Shown here: in pieces, positions 1 through 7,315 of the stretch
How positions within the stretch are numbered: position 1 is the stretch's first letter
How the letters are laid out: each line of letters begins with the position of its first letter
Assembly (NCBI GenBank): GCA_900548135.1
Contig: URJC01000076.1
Span: 1-9,428 of the forward strand
Direction: 5' to 3'
DNA length: 9,428 nt
Source: an uncultured Odoribacter sp.
Lineage (GTDB): Bacteria > Bacteroidota > Bacteroidia > Bacteroidales > Marinifilaceae
The notes under the pieces: generated by a model
Databases searched by the model: none
What the model was told of the DNA's origin: nothing
What the model saw: the letters and a program-made list of their open reading frames with translations, nothing else
Program-made: the position numbers and the translations under genes

Positions 1-200
1 GGTTTCAATAACCGGGCAGATATTTTAGGCGAAGAATCGGCTTCCAAAATATAGACTTGAGTATCTATGTATTGATTCAAATACCTGAGTAGCAATAACA
101 AATTTTTATAACGCTCAGACGAATCTATTCTTACCGGTAAAAGGAAAGAAATATCTGTCAAATCTATAAGTCGATCAAGAGTTTTATTCATAAAATTCAT
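1..200 (-). CDS. Glycosyltransferase, N-terminal part (runs off the window)
   Basis: This reading frame is open from ATG at 200 down to the window edge: 66 codons with no stop. Residues 16-25 read DISFLLPVRI and are followed by DSSERYKNLLLLLRYL, a pattern typical of the start of GT-A-type glycosyltransferases of Bacteroidetes glycan loci, which open with a beta strand for nucleotide-sugar binding. A second strand (QVYILEAD, about residues 48-55) fits the same Rossmann-like fold. The catalytic DxD motif and acceptor domain would lie outside the window, so donor and acceptor sugars cannot be inferred. A second in-frame ATG at 191 (residue 4) is an alternative start. The start region is AT-rich with no Shine-Dalgarno sequence, as is usual in this phylum. 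The protein probably acts in the cytoplasm on surface polysaccharide or glycan synthesis; that role is inferred from family alone. Confidence 0.6.
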   Translation of the reverse strand, partial: MNFMNKTLDRLIDLTDISFLLPVRIDSSERYKNLLLLLRYLNQYIDTQVYILEADSSPKISARLLK

Positions 201-533
201 TTAAATGCTTACATATTCTATAAATTTATATAAAAATATTTCTAAGGATAAGATACTATTTGTAATACCATTAAATAGATAATTCTATTTTGGTATGGTG
301 GTCCTTAAATCAATTACTATACAAATAAATATTTTTTTTGCAATTCAATCAAAATATAAAACATACAATTATTTATAACATAAAAAAATTAGAATAATTA
401 TAAATAAAAACATTATGGAATAATATAACAATATGAATCATTAACTAAAAAAAGGTATCCCCAAAGCATGAATTGCATATGTTGATTTACAGAAAGTAAT
501 TTAACATTTCAACGATTCAAATTTATCCTAAGT
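201..533. other. AT-rich intergenic region without a gene
   Basis: About 330 bases lie between the end of the channel gene and the start of the glycosyltransferase gene, both on the minus strand. The stretch is very AT-rich, with several A and T runs, including eight T near 332-339. It probably holds the 3' end of the channel transcript and the promoter and leader of the glycosyltransferase gene. I found no exact TAnnTTTG box on the minus strand. The longest open frame noticed on the plus strand is a 27-codon ATG frame at 295-378, which has no support as a gene. One imperfect hairpin is listed separately. Confidence 0.6.
265..296. repeat. Imperfect inverted repeat in the glycosyltransferase leader
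   Basis: ATACCATTAAATAG (265-278) can pair with CTATTTTGGTAT (285-296), giving 12 pairs with a two-base TT bulge and a six-base loop. It lies 65 bases upstream of the glycosyltransferase start and would be in that gene's leader if transcription begins further upstream. No T-run follows it on either strand, so it is not a convincing terminator. It is AT-rich and could be chance. Confidence 0.35.
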
Positions 534-1760
534 TTAGTTTTCACTCTCCTGTGCAGCCGGGAAACTGTATTCAAAAACGCTCAGGCCGAATTCGGGAAGG
601 ACAGCCATGATATGATCGAAGATATCTGCCTGGATTTTCTCGTAACTGACCCATTCTTTATTGGCTGAGAAACAATAAATCTGGATCGGCATACCGGTTG
701 GGCCAGGTTGCAACTGGCGCACCATATGGGTCATATTGATATTAATGTCGGGATTGGCCTCAAGCCAGGCATCCATATAATAACGGAAAATACCGATATT
801 AGTCAATTTGCGTTCGTCCAGAATGGTCATTTTATCCTTATTGATATTTCCCAGTTTATTCAGCATCTGATCTATATAATCCTTCAAAAAAGCAGAGTTA
901 GTGAATTTCTCTATTTCTTCATGGCTCAGAAAATGTACGGAATGAATGTCCACATTAATACTCCGCATAATCCGGCGCCCGTCGGATTCCTGCATCCCCC
1001 GCCAATTAGTAAATGATTCGGAAACCAGCTGATAGGTTGGAATGGTTGAAATAGTCATATCCCAGTTCTGTACTTTCACAGTATAGAGATTGATCTCGAG
1101 TACCGTCCCGTTGGCATTGTTTTTGTCCATCTGGATCCAGTCTCCAATACGGATCATACGATTGGCTGTCAACTGTATACCTGCCACAAAACCCAGAATA
1201 GAGTCTTTGAAAATCAATAATAACACTGCAGCAAAAGCACTTAAACCCACAATCAAATGTTCCGGAGATTTGTTGACTAATACACTGACAACCGTGATCA
1301 CTGCCACCGTATATAAAAACACCTTGATCAACTGAATAAAAAAAGTAATCGGACGGTTTTTGGAAATGGGGTAACTCTCGTAAATCTGGTTGATTGCAGA
1401 CAACAAAGAAGTCACAATAAAAAGGATCACAATAATCAGCCAGATATCTACCATCCGGAGAAGAATATATTTAAATTCCCAACGGATAAAAGAGAGGACA
1501 ATATAAGCGGCGAACGGAGGAATCAGGGAAGATAATTTCCGGAAAAAACCCTGATCATATAAAATATCATCCCAGGTATTCCGGGTACGGCCTACCATTT
1601 TTTTCACCAACTTCGACAACCACGTCCTGGCTATAAAATAAAGCAAGGCAGCCACAACAATGGTTATGATTATTTTCAAGGCGATTCCTTCTGTACCGTT
1701 CATCCAAAAGGAATGGAACCAATCTACAAACTCATGCCGCGAAGAAACTGTATCCCTCAT
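534..1760 (-). CDS. ybdG: Mechanosensitive ion channel, YbdG/MscS family
   Basis: This is an inner-membrane channel that opens on membrane tension and relieves osmotic shock. Its 408 residues are close in length to E. coli YbdG (about 415). There are about five membrane segments (roughly 26-45, 78-95, 104-124, 140-162 and the pore helix 166-198). The pore region LSAFAAVLLLIFKDSILG (173-190) and the following GFVAGIQLTANRMIRIGDWI stretch match the MscS core, which leads into the beta domain (VLEINLYTVKVQNWD, about 220-234). YbdG-specific blocks include TTIPT-like STIPTYQLVSESFTNW (238-253), MVRQLQPGPTGMP (346-358) and IQADIFDHI (376-384). The start at 1760 leaves a 19-residue N-terminal tail before the next Met; that tail precedes the first membrane helix and is plausible. 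The gene diverges from the M16 peptidase gene. No partner gene is adjacent. Family assignment is secure; YbdG-like (MscM) conductance is inferred from homology. Confidence 0.92.
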   Translation of the reverse strand: MRDTVSSRHEFVDWFHSFWMNGTEGIALKIIITIVVAALLYFIARTWLSKLVKKMVGRTRNTWDDILYDQGFFRKLSSLIPPFAAYIVLSFIRWEFKYILLRMVDIWLIIVILFIVTSLLSAINQIYESYPISKNRPITFFIQLIKVFLYTVAVITVVSVLVNKSPEHLIVGLSAFAAVLLLIFKDSILGFVAGIQLTANRMIRIGDWIQMDKNNANGTVLEINLYTVKVQNWDMTISTIPTYQLVSESFTNWRGMQESDGRRIMRSINVDIHSVHFLSHEEIEKFTNSAFLKDYIDQMLNKLGNINKDKMTILDERKLTNIGIFRYYMDAWLEANPDININMTHMVRQLQPGPTGMPIQIYCFSANKEWVSYEKIQADIFDHIMAVLPEFGLSVFEYSFPAAQESEN

Positions 1761-1777
1761 ATCTTAAATTTTAGTAA

Positions 1778-1824
1778 AACCGGACAAAAACTAAGCCAAG
1801 CGGACGAAAGCGGATTTAACCGGA
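1778..1824. repeat. Phased direct repeats AASCGGA in a divergent spacer
   Basis: AACCGGA (1778-1784), AAGCGGA (1798-1804), AAGCGGA (1808-1814) and AACCGGA (1818-1824) lie in one orientation at intervals of 20, 10 and 10 bases, that is, on one face of the helix. They sit just upstream of the channel start at 1760 and about 130 bases upstream of the peptidase start. The surrounding spacer is AT-rich, so these GC-containing units stand out. They could be a multi-site operator; no matching regulator is in the window. Confidence 0.45.
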
Positions 1825-1894
1825 TTTATTTAGATCCATTCGATTGCATACCTCGTAAAATTCCTATTAAATTTAAGTTAAACCCTCTCATCCA

Positions 1895-1926
1895 TTTATA
1901 TTAAATCGTAAATAAGCCTACTTTTG
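1895..1926 (+). promoter_or_regulatory. Bacteroidetes-type promoter of the M16 peptidase gene
   Basis: TACTTTTG at 1919-1926 is an exact match to the Bacteroidetes -7 consensus TAnnTTTG. A TTTA at 1895-1898, 20 bases upstream, is a partial match to the -33 TTTG element. Transcription would start near 1931-1934, leaving an A-rich leader of about 20 bases before the ATG at 1952. Confidence 0.6.
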
Positions 1927-1951
1927 TTTCAAAGACATAAAATAATCAAAT

Positions 1952-4765
1952 ATGAAAAAACTATTCGCTTTACTGTCATTTTCCTGTCTGCTTGGTATAC
2001 AAGGAATTTTGGCACAAGTAAATCTTCAGGACCCGCTTCCGCAAGATCCGAATGTTGTTGTAGGAAAGTTACCCAATGGCATCACCTATTACCTCCGGCA
2101 TAACGAAGAACCCAAAAACCGGGCCAGTTTTTATATCATCCGGAATGCCGGTTCTTTGCTTGAAAACGATGATCAGGATGGACTTGCTCATTTTTTGGAA
2201 CATATGGCCTTCCAGGGAACTAAAAATTTTCCGGGCAAAGGAATTATTACTACCCTGGAAAAATACGGAGTAGCATTTGGCAGAAATATCAATGCCTATA
2301 CGGCACATAATGAAACAGTCTACAATTTGAGTTCCGTACCGACTAATGATCCGTCATTGCTGGATACCTGTGTACTGATTTTGCATGATTGGTCATACTA
2401 CCTGACACTGGATGACCAGGAAATTGACAACGAAAGAGGGGTAATCTCCGAAGAATGGAGAACCCGGCGTACTTCCGGCTTCCGTATGCAAAAACAAATG
2501 TTCCCGGTATTATTCAAAGGCTCCCAATATGCTATTCGTGATGTGATCGGTTCCCTGGATGTAATCAAAAACTTCAAATACCAGACTATCAAAGATTTCT
2601 ATCACAAATGGTACCGTACAGATCTGGAAGCTATTGCTATCGTGGGTGATTTTGATATCAAAGAAATGGAACAACGGGTAAAGGACATTATGTCTAAAGT
2701 ACCGGCTATTGAAAACCCCACTCCCCCTCCTTTCTTTGAAATTCCGTCACACGATGAGATTTACTATTGCCTGGCCACTGACAAAGAAGCCCAGTCTTCA
2801 TCTATCAGCATTACAACAGTCCTTCCGGAAGCACCTGCTGCCGAAAGAAATACACATGCTTATCTGAAAGACAATATTGTATCTTCTTTCTATAACAGCA
2901 TGATCAGTTCCCGTATCAGTGAGATCATGCAGCAAGCCAACCCGCCATTTCTGGGAGGGAATATCGGATATGGCGGTTTTGTCAGAGGCTATAATTCTTA
3001 TAACGTTTCTACCACAGCAAAACCCAATCAAGAAGACATCGCCCTGGAAAGTATTCTGACTGAAAATGAAAGAGTAAAGAGATTCGGATTCACAACCACA
3101 GAACTGGAACGGGTTAAAACCAATATGCTGGTGGGACTGGAATCAGCTTATAAAGAAAAAGACAAGACGGATAACGAAAGTTACATCCAGGAAATGCAAA
3201 ACCACTTCCTGGAACAATCTCCGATGATCGATTTTGAATATTATTATCAATTTGCAAAACAAATTATTCCGACAATCACGATTGAAGAGGTGAATGCCAA
3301 AGCCAAAGAATGGAATACAGACAAGAACCGTACAATCGTCGTATCAGGTCCTTCTGAAGATGCAAAACACCTGACCCGGGAAGAAGTCCTGGCAATTATG
3401 GACAAAGTTTCAAAAGCTGATATCCAACCTTATCAGGATGCTGTCAATAATGCCTCTTTAATCAACGAGGAACTGACCGGCTCAAAAGTAGTGAAAACCA
3501 AGCGTCTTCCGGAATTTAATGCTGTGGAATGGACCCTAGGTAACGGTGCCAAGGTCGTTTTCCGTAAAGCAGATTATGACAAAGATGCTGTTTCCCTATC
3601 TTCCTATAGTAAAGGAGGTACTTCCCTTTACGATATCGATATGTTGCCTTCTGCTGCAAATGCCGCATCATTTACCCGGAATTTCGGAGTCGGAGAATTT
3701 GATGCCATTACCCTGAAGAAATTGTTAACCGGTAAAATGGCTTCCTGCAGTGCCTCCATTGGCGGAATGTCAGAAGCAGTAAGCGGTAGTTCTACCCCGA
3801 AAGATTTCGAAACAATGTTGCAATTGCTTTACCTGCGATTCGAAAAACCGCGTTTTGACCAGGAAGTATTCGAATCAATCATGAACCGCAACCGGGCCAT
3901 GCTCCCGAATATGCTGAAAAATCCGCAAAAGATTATGCAGGATTCGATGCAGCAGATCATGACCAATTACAATCCCAGAAGCTTGATTTACAACGAAAAA
4001 TACCTGGATCAGATCAGCCTGGAAAAAATAGAGCAGGTGTATCGCGACCGGATTAAAGACGCCAGTGACTTCACTTTCTTTATCGTTGGAAACATAGATG
4101 AAGATGTAGTCAAACCGTTGGTTGAAAAATACATTGGTTCATTAAAATCAGAAAACCGGAAAGAAACCTGGAGAGACAATCAGGTAAGAGGACCGAAAGG
4201 AAAAACAGTAAAGGAAATTGAACTGGCCTTAGAAACTCCGAAATCAACAGTAATTACCAATTTCTCCAAAGATATGAAATACAGCATATATCATAACATA
4301 TGCAACAATATCCTACAGGGAATACTCGATTTGAGATATACCGAAAATATCCGGGAAAAAGAAGGAGGCACTTATGGAGTAGGAGTAGAGGCCGGCTCCA
4401 TACGCGAACCGTATTCAAACTATAGCATGACCATGAGTTTTGATTGCGATCCCGCCAAAGCCAATCATTTGAAATCCCTGATTTATGCAGAAATTGACAA
4501 AATAATGAAAGAAGCCCCGACACAGGAAGAAATGAATAAAATCATTTCTAATATGAAAAAGAACCGGGAGCAATCTAAAAATCACAACGGTTACTGGATG
4601 AATGTTATCTATGGCTATTATGTGAACGGTGTCAATTCAAACGATCCTAAAAACTTCGACAATATCATCAACAAACTGACCCCGAAGGATATTCAGAAGT
4701 TTGCACGAGCTCTATTCAAAGACGCTGATATTGTGGACATTATCTTCAAACCTAAAGCAAACTGA
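1952..4765 (+). CDS. Secreted M16 family zinc metallopeptidase, PqqL-like
   Basis: This is a two-lobed insulinase-family (pitrilysin, M16) peptidase of 937 residues, close to E. coli PqqL (about 931). A hydrophobic signal peptide (residues 1-21, MKKLF... to LAQ) sends it to the periplasm. The N-terminal lobe carries the inverted zinc motif HFLEH (80-84: His80, Glu83 as catalytic base, His84) followed by MAFQGT, and the third zinc ligand Glu161 lies in the DNERGVISEEWR block, about 80 residues downstream as expected. The C-terminal lobe lacks a zinc site but keeps the substrate-binding R/Y signature of M16 partners: Arg801 in REKEGG and Tyr808 in GGTYGVG. It is therefore predicted to be an active clamshell protease in a single chain, degrading peptides or unfolded segments. 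It appears to be monocistronic, with its own promoter upstream and a hairpin terminator downstream. The natural substrate is unknown; a link to pyrroloquinoline quinone should not be inferred from the PqqL name, as no pqq genes are present. Confidence 0.93.
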   Translation: MKKLFALLSFSCLLGIQGILAQVNLQDPLPQDPNVVVGKLPNGITYYLRHNEEPKNRASFYIIRNAGSLLENDDQDGLAHFLEHMAFQGTKNFPGKGIITTLEKYGVAFGRNINAYTAHNETVYNLSSVPTNDPSLLDTCVLILHDWSYYLTLDDQEIDNERGVISEEWRTRRTSGFRMQKQMFPVLFKGSQYAIRDVIGSLDVIKNFKYQTIKDFYHKWYRTDLEAIAIVGDFDIKEMEQRVKDIMSKVPAIENPTPPPFFEIPSHDEIYYCLATDKEAQSSSISITTVLPEAPAAERNTHAYLKDNIVSSFYNSMISSRISEIMQQANPPFLGGNIGYGGFVRGYNSYNVSTTAKPNQEDIALESILTENERVKRFGFTTTELERVKTNMLVGLESAYKEKDKTDNESYIQEMQNHFLEQSPMIDFEYYYQFAKQIIPTITIEEVNAKAKEWNTDKNRTIVVSGPSEDAKHLTREEVLAIMDKVSKADIQPYQDAVNNASLINEELTGSKVVKTKRLPEFNAVEWTLGNGAKVVFRKADYDKDAVSLSSYSKGGTSLYDIDMLPSAANAASFTRNFGVGEFDAITLKKLLTGKMASCSASIGGMSEAVSGSSTPKDFETMLQLLYLRFEKPRFDQEVFESIMNRNRAMLPNMLKNPQKIMQDSMQQIMTNYNPRSLIYNEKYLDQISLEKIEQVYRDRIKDASDFTFFIVGNIDEDVVKPLVEKYIGSLKSENRKETWRDNQVRGPKGKTVKEIELALETPKSTVITNFSKDMKYSIYHNICNNILQGILDLRYTENIREKEGGTYGVGVEAGSIREPYSNYSMTMSFDCDPAKANHLKSLIYAEIDKIMKEAPTQEEMNKIISNMKKNREQSKNHNGYWMNVIYGYYVNGVNSNDPKNFDNIINKLTPKDIQKFARALFKDADIVDIIFKPKAN

Positions 4766-4786
4766 TTTTCAACTTTTTCATAGTGT

Positions 4787-4824
4787 AAAGCGTTATCGGA
4801 ATTTTCCGGTAACGCTTTTCCTTT
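4787..4824 (+). terminator. Intrinsic terminator after the M16 peptidase gene
   Basis: AAAGCGTTATCGGAA (4787-4801) pairs with TTCCGGTAACGCTTT (4804-4818). This gives up to 15 pairs with one G-T wobble; the innermost pairs will open to form the loop. A T/C-rich tail (TCCTTTTC) follows. The hairpin starts 22 bases after the stop codon, which fits a Rho-independent terminator. Confidence 0.75.
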
Positions 4825-4998
4825 TCAGAGACCTTCCTGCCTTCTGCTTTTCTTTTCATAAAATCTATCAAATTACAAAAATGATTCTAAATTTTTTACT
4901 TTTCCAACCCATCATTTCACACAAATCATGACCCTTTTATCAATTTTTTACTATATTTACACCCCGAAAACGTGTGCAATTAATTTAAATTTAATATC
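4825..4998 (+). other. Leader and promoter region of the sugar uptake operon
   Basis: This AT- and pyrimidine-rich spacer lies between the peptidase terminator and the transporter start. The best -7-like sequence is TATATTTA (4952-4959), one mismatch from TAnnTTTG, but no TTTG-like element sits at the right distance upstream, so the promoter is only tentative. An 11-base direct repeat AATTTTTTACT occurs at 4890-4900 and 4942-4952; it is low-complexity. No gene is seen here. Confidence 0.35.
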
Positions 4999-6201
4999 AT
5001 GTCACAAAACAAAACAAATTTTGCCATTCCATTAGCTTTCGTTGGAATGATGTTCTTTGCGATTGGATTCGCGTTAGGGATTAACTCTTTCTTAATTCCG
5101 GTATTAAAGGGTGCCTTAAATCTTCCTGCCGGAGTAGCTTACTTGTTATTAGCAGCTACTTTTGTACCATTCCTGATTTTCGGTTATCCGGCTTCCCTGA
5201 CCATTGCCAAGATCGGGTATAAAAGGACGATGGCTCTTTCTTTCCTGATTTTTGCCATTGCTTTCGTACTATTTGTTCTATCGGCTATGCAGAAAAGTTT
5301 CCCGCTTTTTTTAGTTGCTTCTTTTATCAGCGGTGCAGCCAATGCTTACCTGCAAGCCTCTGTAAACCCTTATATCACCATCCTGGGACCTATCGAAAGT
5401 GCAGCCAAACGTATGAGTATCATGGGTATTTGCAACAAACTGGCATGGCCTGTAGCTCCTTTGTTTTTCTCACTTGTTGTAGCAGACCAAACCAATGTCC
5501 AGGTCGCTGACCTGTACTTCCCGTTCTATATCATCATCGGTGTATTTTTCTTGTTGGGAATCATCTCTTTAATGGCCCCGCTTCCCGAAGTAAAAGCAGC
5601 AGGAGAAGATGGCTCAGACGTAGCCGATTGTCCTTATGCTGCCAATAAAACTTCTATCTGGCAATTTCCACACCTGGTTTTAGGTGCCATCACTTTATTT
5701 ATCTATGTAGGTGTTGAAACCTTGTCCCTGAGTACTGCTGTCGATTACGCCAAAGCCCTTCAACTGGATAATCCTGACTTATATGCCTGGATCCCAAGTA
5801 TCGGTATGGTCATCGGTTATATTTGCGGTATTATCCTTATTCCGAAATACCTGAGCCAGGATATGGCTATGAGAATTTGTGCCTGCATCGGTGTTGCCGG
5901 TTCACTGGCTATTGTATTACTACCGGAAGCTGTTTCTATCTGGGCTATCTTCCTGATGGCACTGGGTTGCTCGCTGATGTGGCCTGCATTATGGCCGCTG
6001 GCAATGGCTGATCTGGGAAAATTTACAAAATCCGGAAGTGCCTTATTGACGATGGCTATCGCCGGAGGAGCTGTTATCCCGACGATCTTCGGATTCCTAC
6101 AGGGAGCTCTGAACGCACAGGGAGCTTACTGGTTGGCATTGCCCTGTTTCCTTTTCATCCTGTATTATGGTGTTGCCGGATATAAGATCAGAACAAAATA
6201 A
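4999..6201 (+). CDS. MFS sugar transporter, FHS (FucP-like) family
   Basis: This is an inner-membrane sugar permease of 400 residues with about 12 membrane helices in two six-helix halves (roughly 8-192 and 224-394), separated by a hydrophilic loop (193-222). Family signatures are the first-helix block GFALGINSFLIPVLKGAL (23-40), the fourth-helix block ANAYLQASVNPYITILGP (114-131), YVGVETLS (236-243) and the late-helix block CSLMWPALWPLAMADLGK (324-341). These place it in the fucose-galactose-proton symporter group with FucP and the glucose/galactose GluP type. Compared with E. coli FucP, the coupling residue Asp46 aligns with Ser30 and Glu135 with Gln119, so its ion coupling may differ. The kinase gene follows after only 13 bases, so the two are almost surely co-transcribed; the imported sugar is probably the kinase substrate. 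An amino sugar or simple hexose is likely, but substrate identity is not shown by the sequence. Confidence 0.88.
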   Translation: MSQNKTNFAIPLAFVGMMFFAIGFALGINSFLIPVLKGALNLPAGVAYLLLAATFVPFLIFGYPASLTIAKIGYKRTMALSFLIFAIAFVLFVLSAMQKSFPLFLVASFISGAANAYLQASVNPYITILGPIESAAKRMSIMGICNKLAWPVAPLFFSLVVADQTNVQVADLYFPFYIIIGVFFLLGIISLMAPLPEVKAAGEDGSDVADCPYAANKTSIWQFPHLVLGAITLFIYVGVETLSLSTAVDYAKALQLDNPDLYAWIPSIGMVIGYICGIILIPKYLSQDMAMRICACIGVAGSLAIVLLPEAVSIWAIFLMALGCSLMWPALWPLAMADLGKFTKSGSALLTMAIAGGAVIPTIFGFLQGALNAQGAYWLALPCFLFILYYGVAGYKIRTK

Positions 6202-6214
6202 ACAAAATATACTT

Positions 6215-7315
6215 ATGGATAGATTAAATACAATTTGCAACCAATTTCAATTGGAAGGAACCATCCTGACGGTAAAACCGTTGGGAGAGGGATTTATCAA
6301 CGATACCCTGTTAATTACCACAGCTGAAGCAACAGCTCCCAATTATATCTTACAACGGAAAAATAAAAATATCTTCACCAATATACCGGCTATGATGGAT
6401 AACATCAACCGGGTATGTGAGCACCTGAAGAAAAAAGTAGTGGCAGCAGGAGGGGATCCGATGCGCGAAGCCATGACTATCATTCCGACAAAAGATGGTA
6501 AATTATACTATCAGGATGAAGACGGGGAATTCTGGGCAATCTGTGTTTTCATCGGGGATACCATCGCTTATCAGAAAGCTGACACTCCGGCATTGGCTTA
6601 CCAGGGAGGTAAGGGAATCGGTAAATTCCAGGCCATGTTGTCGGATTTCCATGAATCTCTTGCCGATATTTTACCGGGTTTCCACAATATCCGCTACCGT
6701 TTCAAACAATGGGATGAAGTATTGGCTAAAGACCCGGTTGGACGTAAGGCAACAGTTCCCAGTGAAATCCAATGGATCGAACGCCGCCGGGAAGAAATGC
6801 TGCATTTCTGGGAATTGGTGGAAAACGGGACGATTCCGACCCGTATCACTCACAACGATACCAAAATTAATAATATCCTGTTTGATAAAGCCGGCAATGT
6901 GCTTTGCGTGATCGATCTGGATACCGTGCTGAGCAGTACTTGCCTGAACGACTACGGAGATGCCATGCGCTCTTATACCAATACAGGCCTGGAAGATGAT
7001 GAGAACCTGGATAATGTATCCATGAACCTGGATATTTTCCGGGCCTACACTCAAGGTTACCTATCGGAAACTGCCGGTTTTCTGAATCAGGCAGAAATTG
7101 ATTACCTGGCATTTTCAGCTAAATACATCACTTACGAACAAGTATTGCGTTTTCTGATGGATTACATTGATGGAGATAAATATTACAAAGTAAAAAGCCA
7201 GATTCATAACCTGGTCCGTGCGCGTGCACAGCATAAACTGTTGCAGAGTATGGAAGCACAGTATACTCAGATGTGCGACATCGTAAAAGAGGAAATCGCT
7301 AAATTTCAAAAATAA
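6215..7315 (+). CDS. APH-fold sugar kinase, N-acetylhexosamine 1-kinase-like
   Basis: This is a predicted cytoplasmic kinase of 366 residues, close to bifidobacterial NahK (about 359), which phosphorylates GlcNAc or GalNAc at C1. The N lobe has a glycine-rich element GEGFINDT (24-31) and the strand YILQRKNKNIF (44-54). The catalytic loop THNDTKINNILFD (212-224) provides the Brenner-type HxD...N motif: His213, catalytic Asp215 and metal-binding Asn220. The metal-binding block is VIDLDTV (232-238), followed by NDYGDAMRS (245-253). I chose ATG 6215 because it lies 13 bases after the transporter stop behind an A-rich leader. An upstream in-frame ATG at 6167 lies within the transporter gene and would add 16 residues without family support. 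Its stop overlaps the start of the next gene. Homologues in Bacteroidetes are often labelled aminoglycoside phosphotransferase or mucin desulfatase; neither describes this sequence. Choline or other small-molecule kinases are more distant alternatives. Confidence 0.85.
   Translation: MDRLNTICNQFQLEGTILTVKPLGEGFINDTLLITTAEATAPNYILQRKNKNIFTNIPAMMDNINRVCEHLKKKVVAAGGDPMREAMTIIPTKDGKLYYQDEDGEFWAICVFIGDTIAYQKADTPALAYQGGKGIGKFQAMLSDFHESLADILPGFHNIRYRFKQWDEVLAKDPVGRKATVPSEIQWIERRREEMLHFWELVENGTIPTRITHNDTKINNILFDKAGNVLCVIDLDTVLSSTCLNDYGDAMRSYTNTGLEDDENLDNVSMNLDIFRAYTQGYLSETAGFLNQAEIDYLAFSAKYITYEQVLRFLMDYIDGDKYYKVKSQIHNLVRARAQHKLLQSMEAQYTQMCDIVKEEIAKFQK

Noticed and set aside
295..378. 27-codon ATG frame in the AT-rich left spacer
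   Set aside because: It is short and low-complexity, with no start-site support or recognisable features; expected by chance.
708..1335. Open frames of 102 and 81 codons on the plus strand (708-1016 and 1090-1335)
   Set aside because: They lie antisense within the well-supported channel gene and resemble no known protein.
4701..4931. 76-codon plus-strand frame spanning the end of the peptidase gene
   Set aside because: It overlaps the peptidase in another frame and runs through the terminator hairpin; it has no family features.
4890..4952. 11-base direct repeat AATTTTTTACT at 4890 and 4942
   Set aside because: It is mostly a T-run in AT-rich DNA and likely coincidental, though the second copy touches the weak promoter candidate.
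6167..6214. Upstream in-frame ATG extension of the kinase by 16 residues
   Set aside because: The extension overlaps the 3' end of the transporter gene in another frame and its residues have no match to the kinase family. ATG 6215 follows an A-rich leader just after the transporter stop.
6495..7112. Open frames within the kinase gene (plus 6495-6911, minus 6671-7054, minus 6867-7112)
   Set aside because: All are shadows of the kinase coding sequence, which carries clear catalytic motifs.
6215..7315. Antibiotic (aminoglycoside) resistance or mucin desulfatase function for the kinase
   Set aside because: The APH fold is shared, but length, the HNDTKINN and IDLDTV blocks, and linkage to a sugar transporter fit a sugar 1-kinase. 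No sulfatase motif is present.
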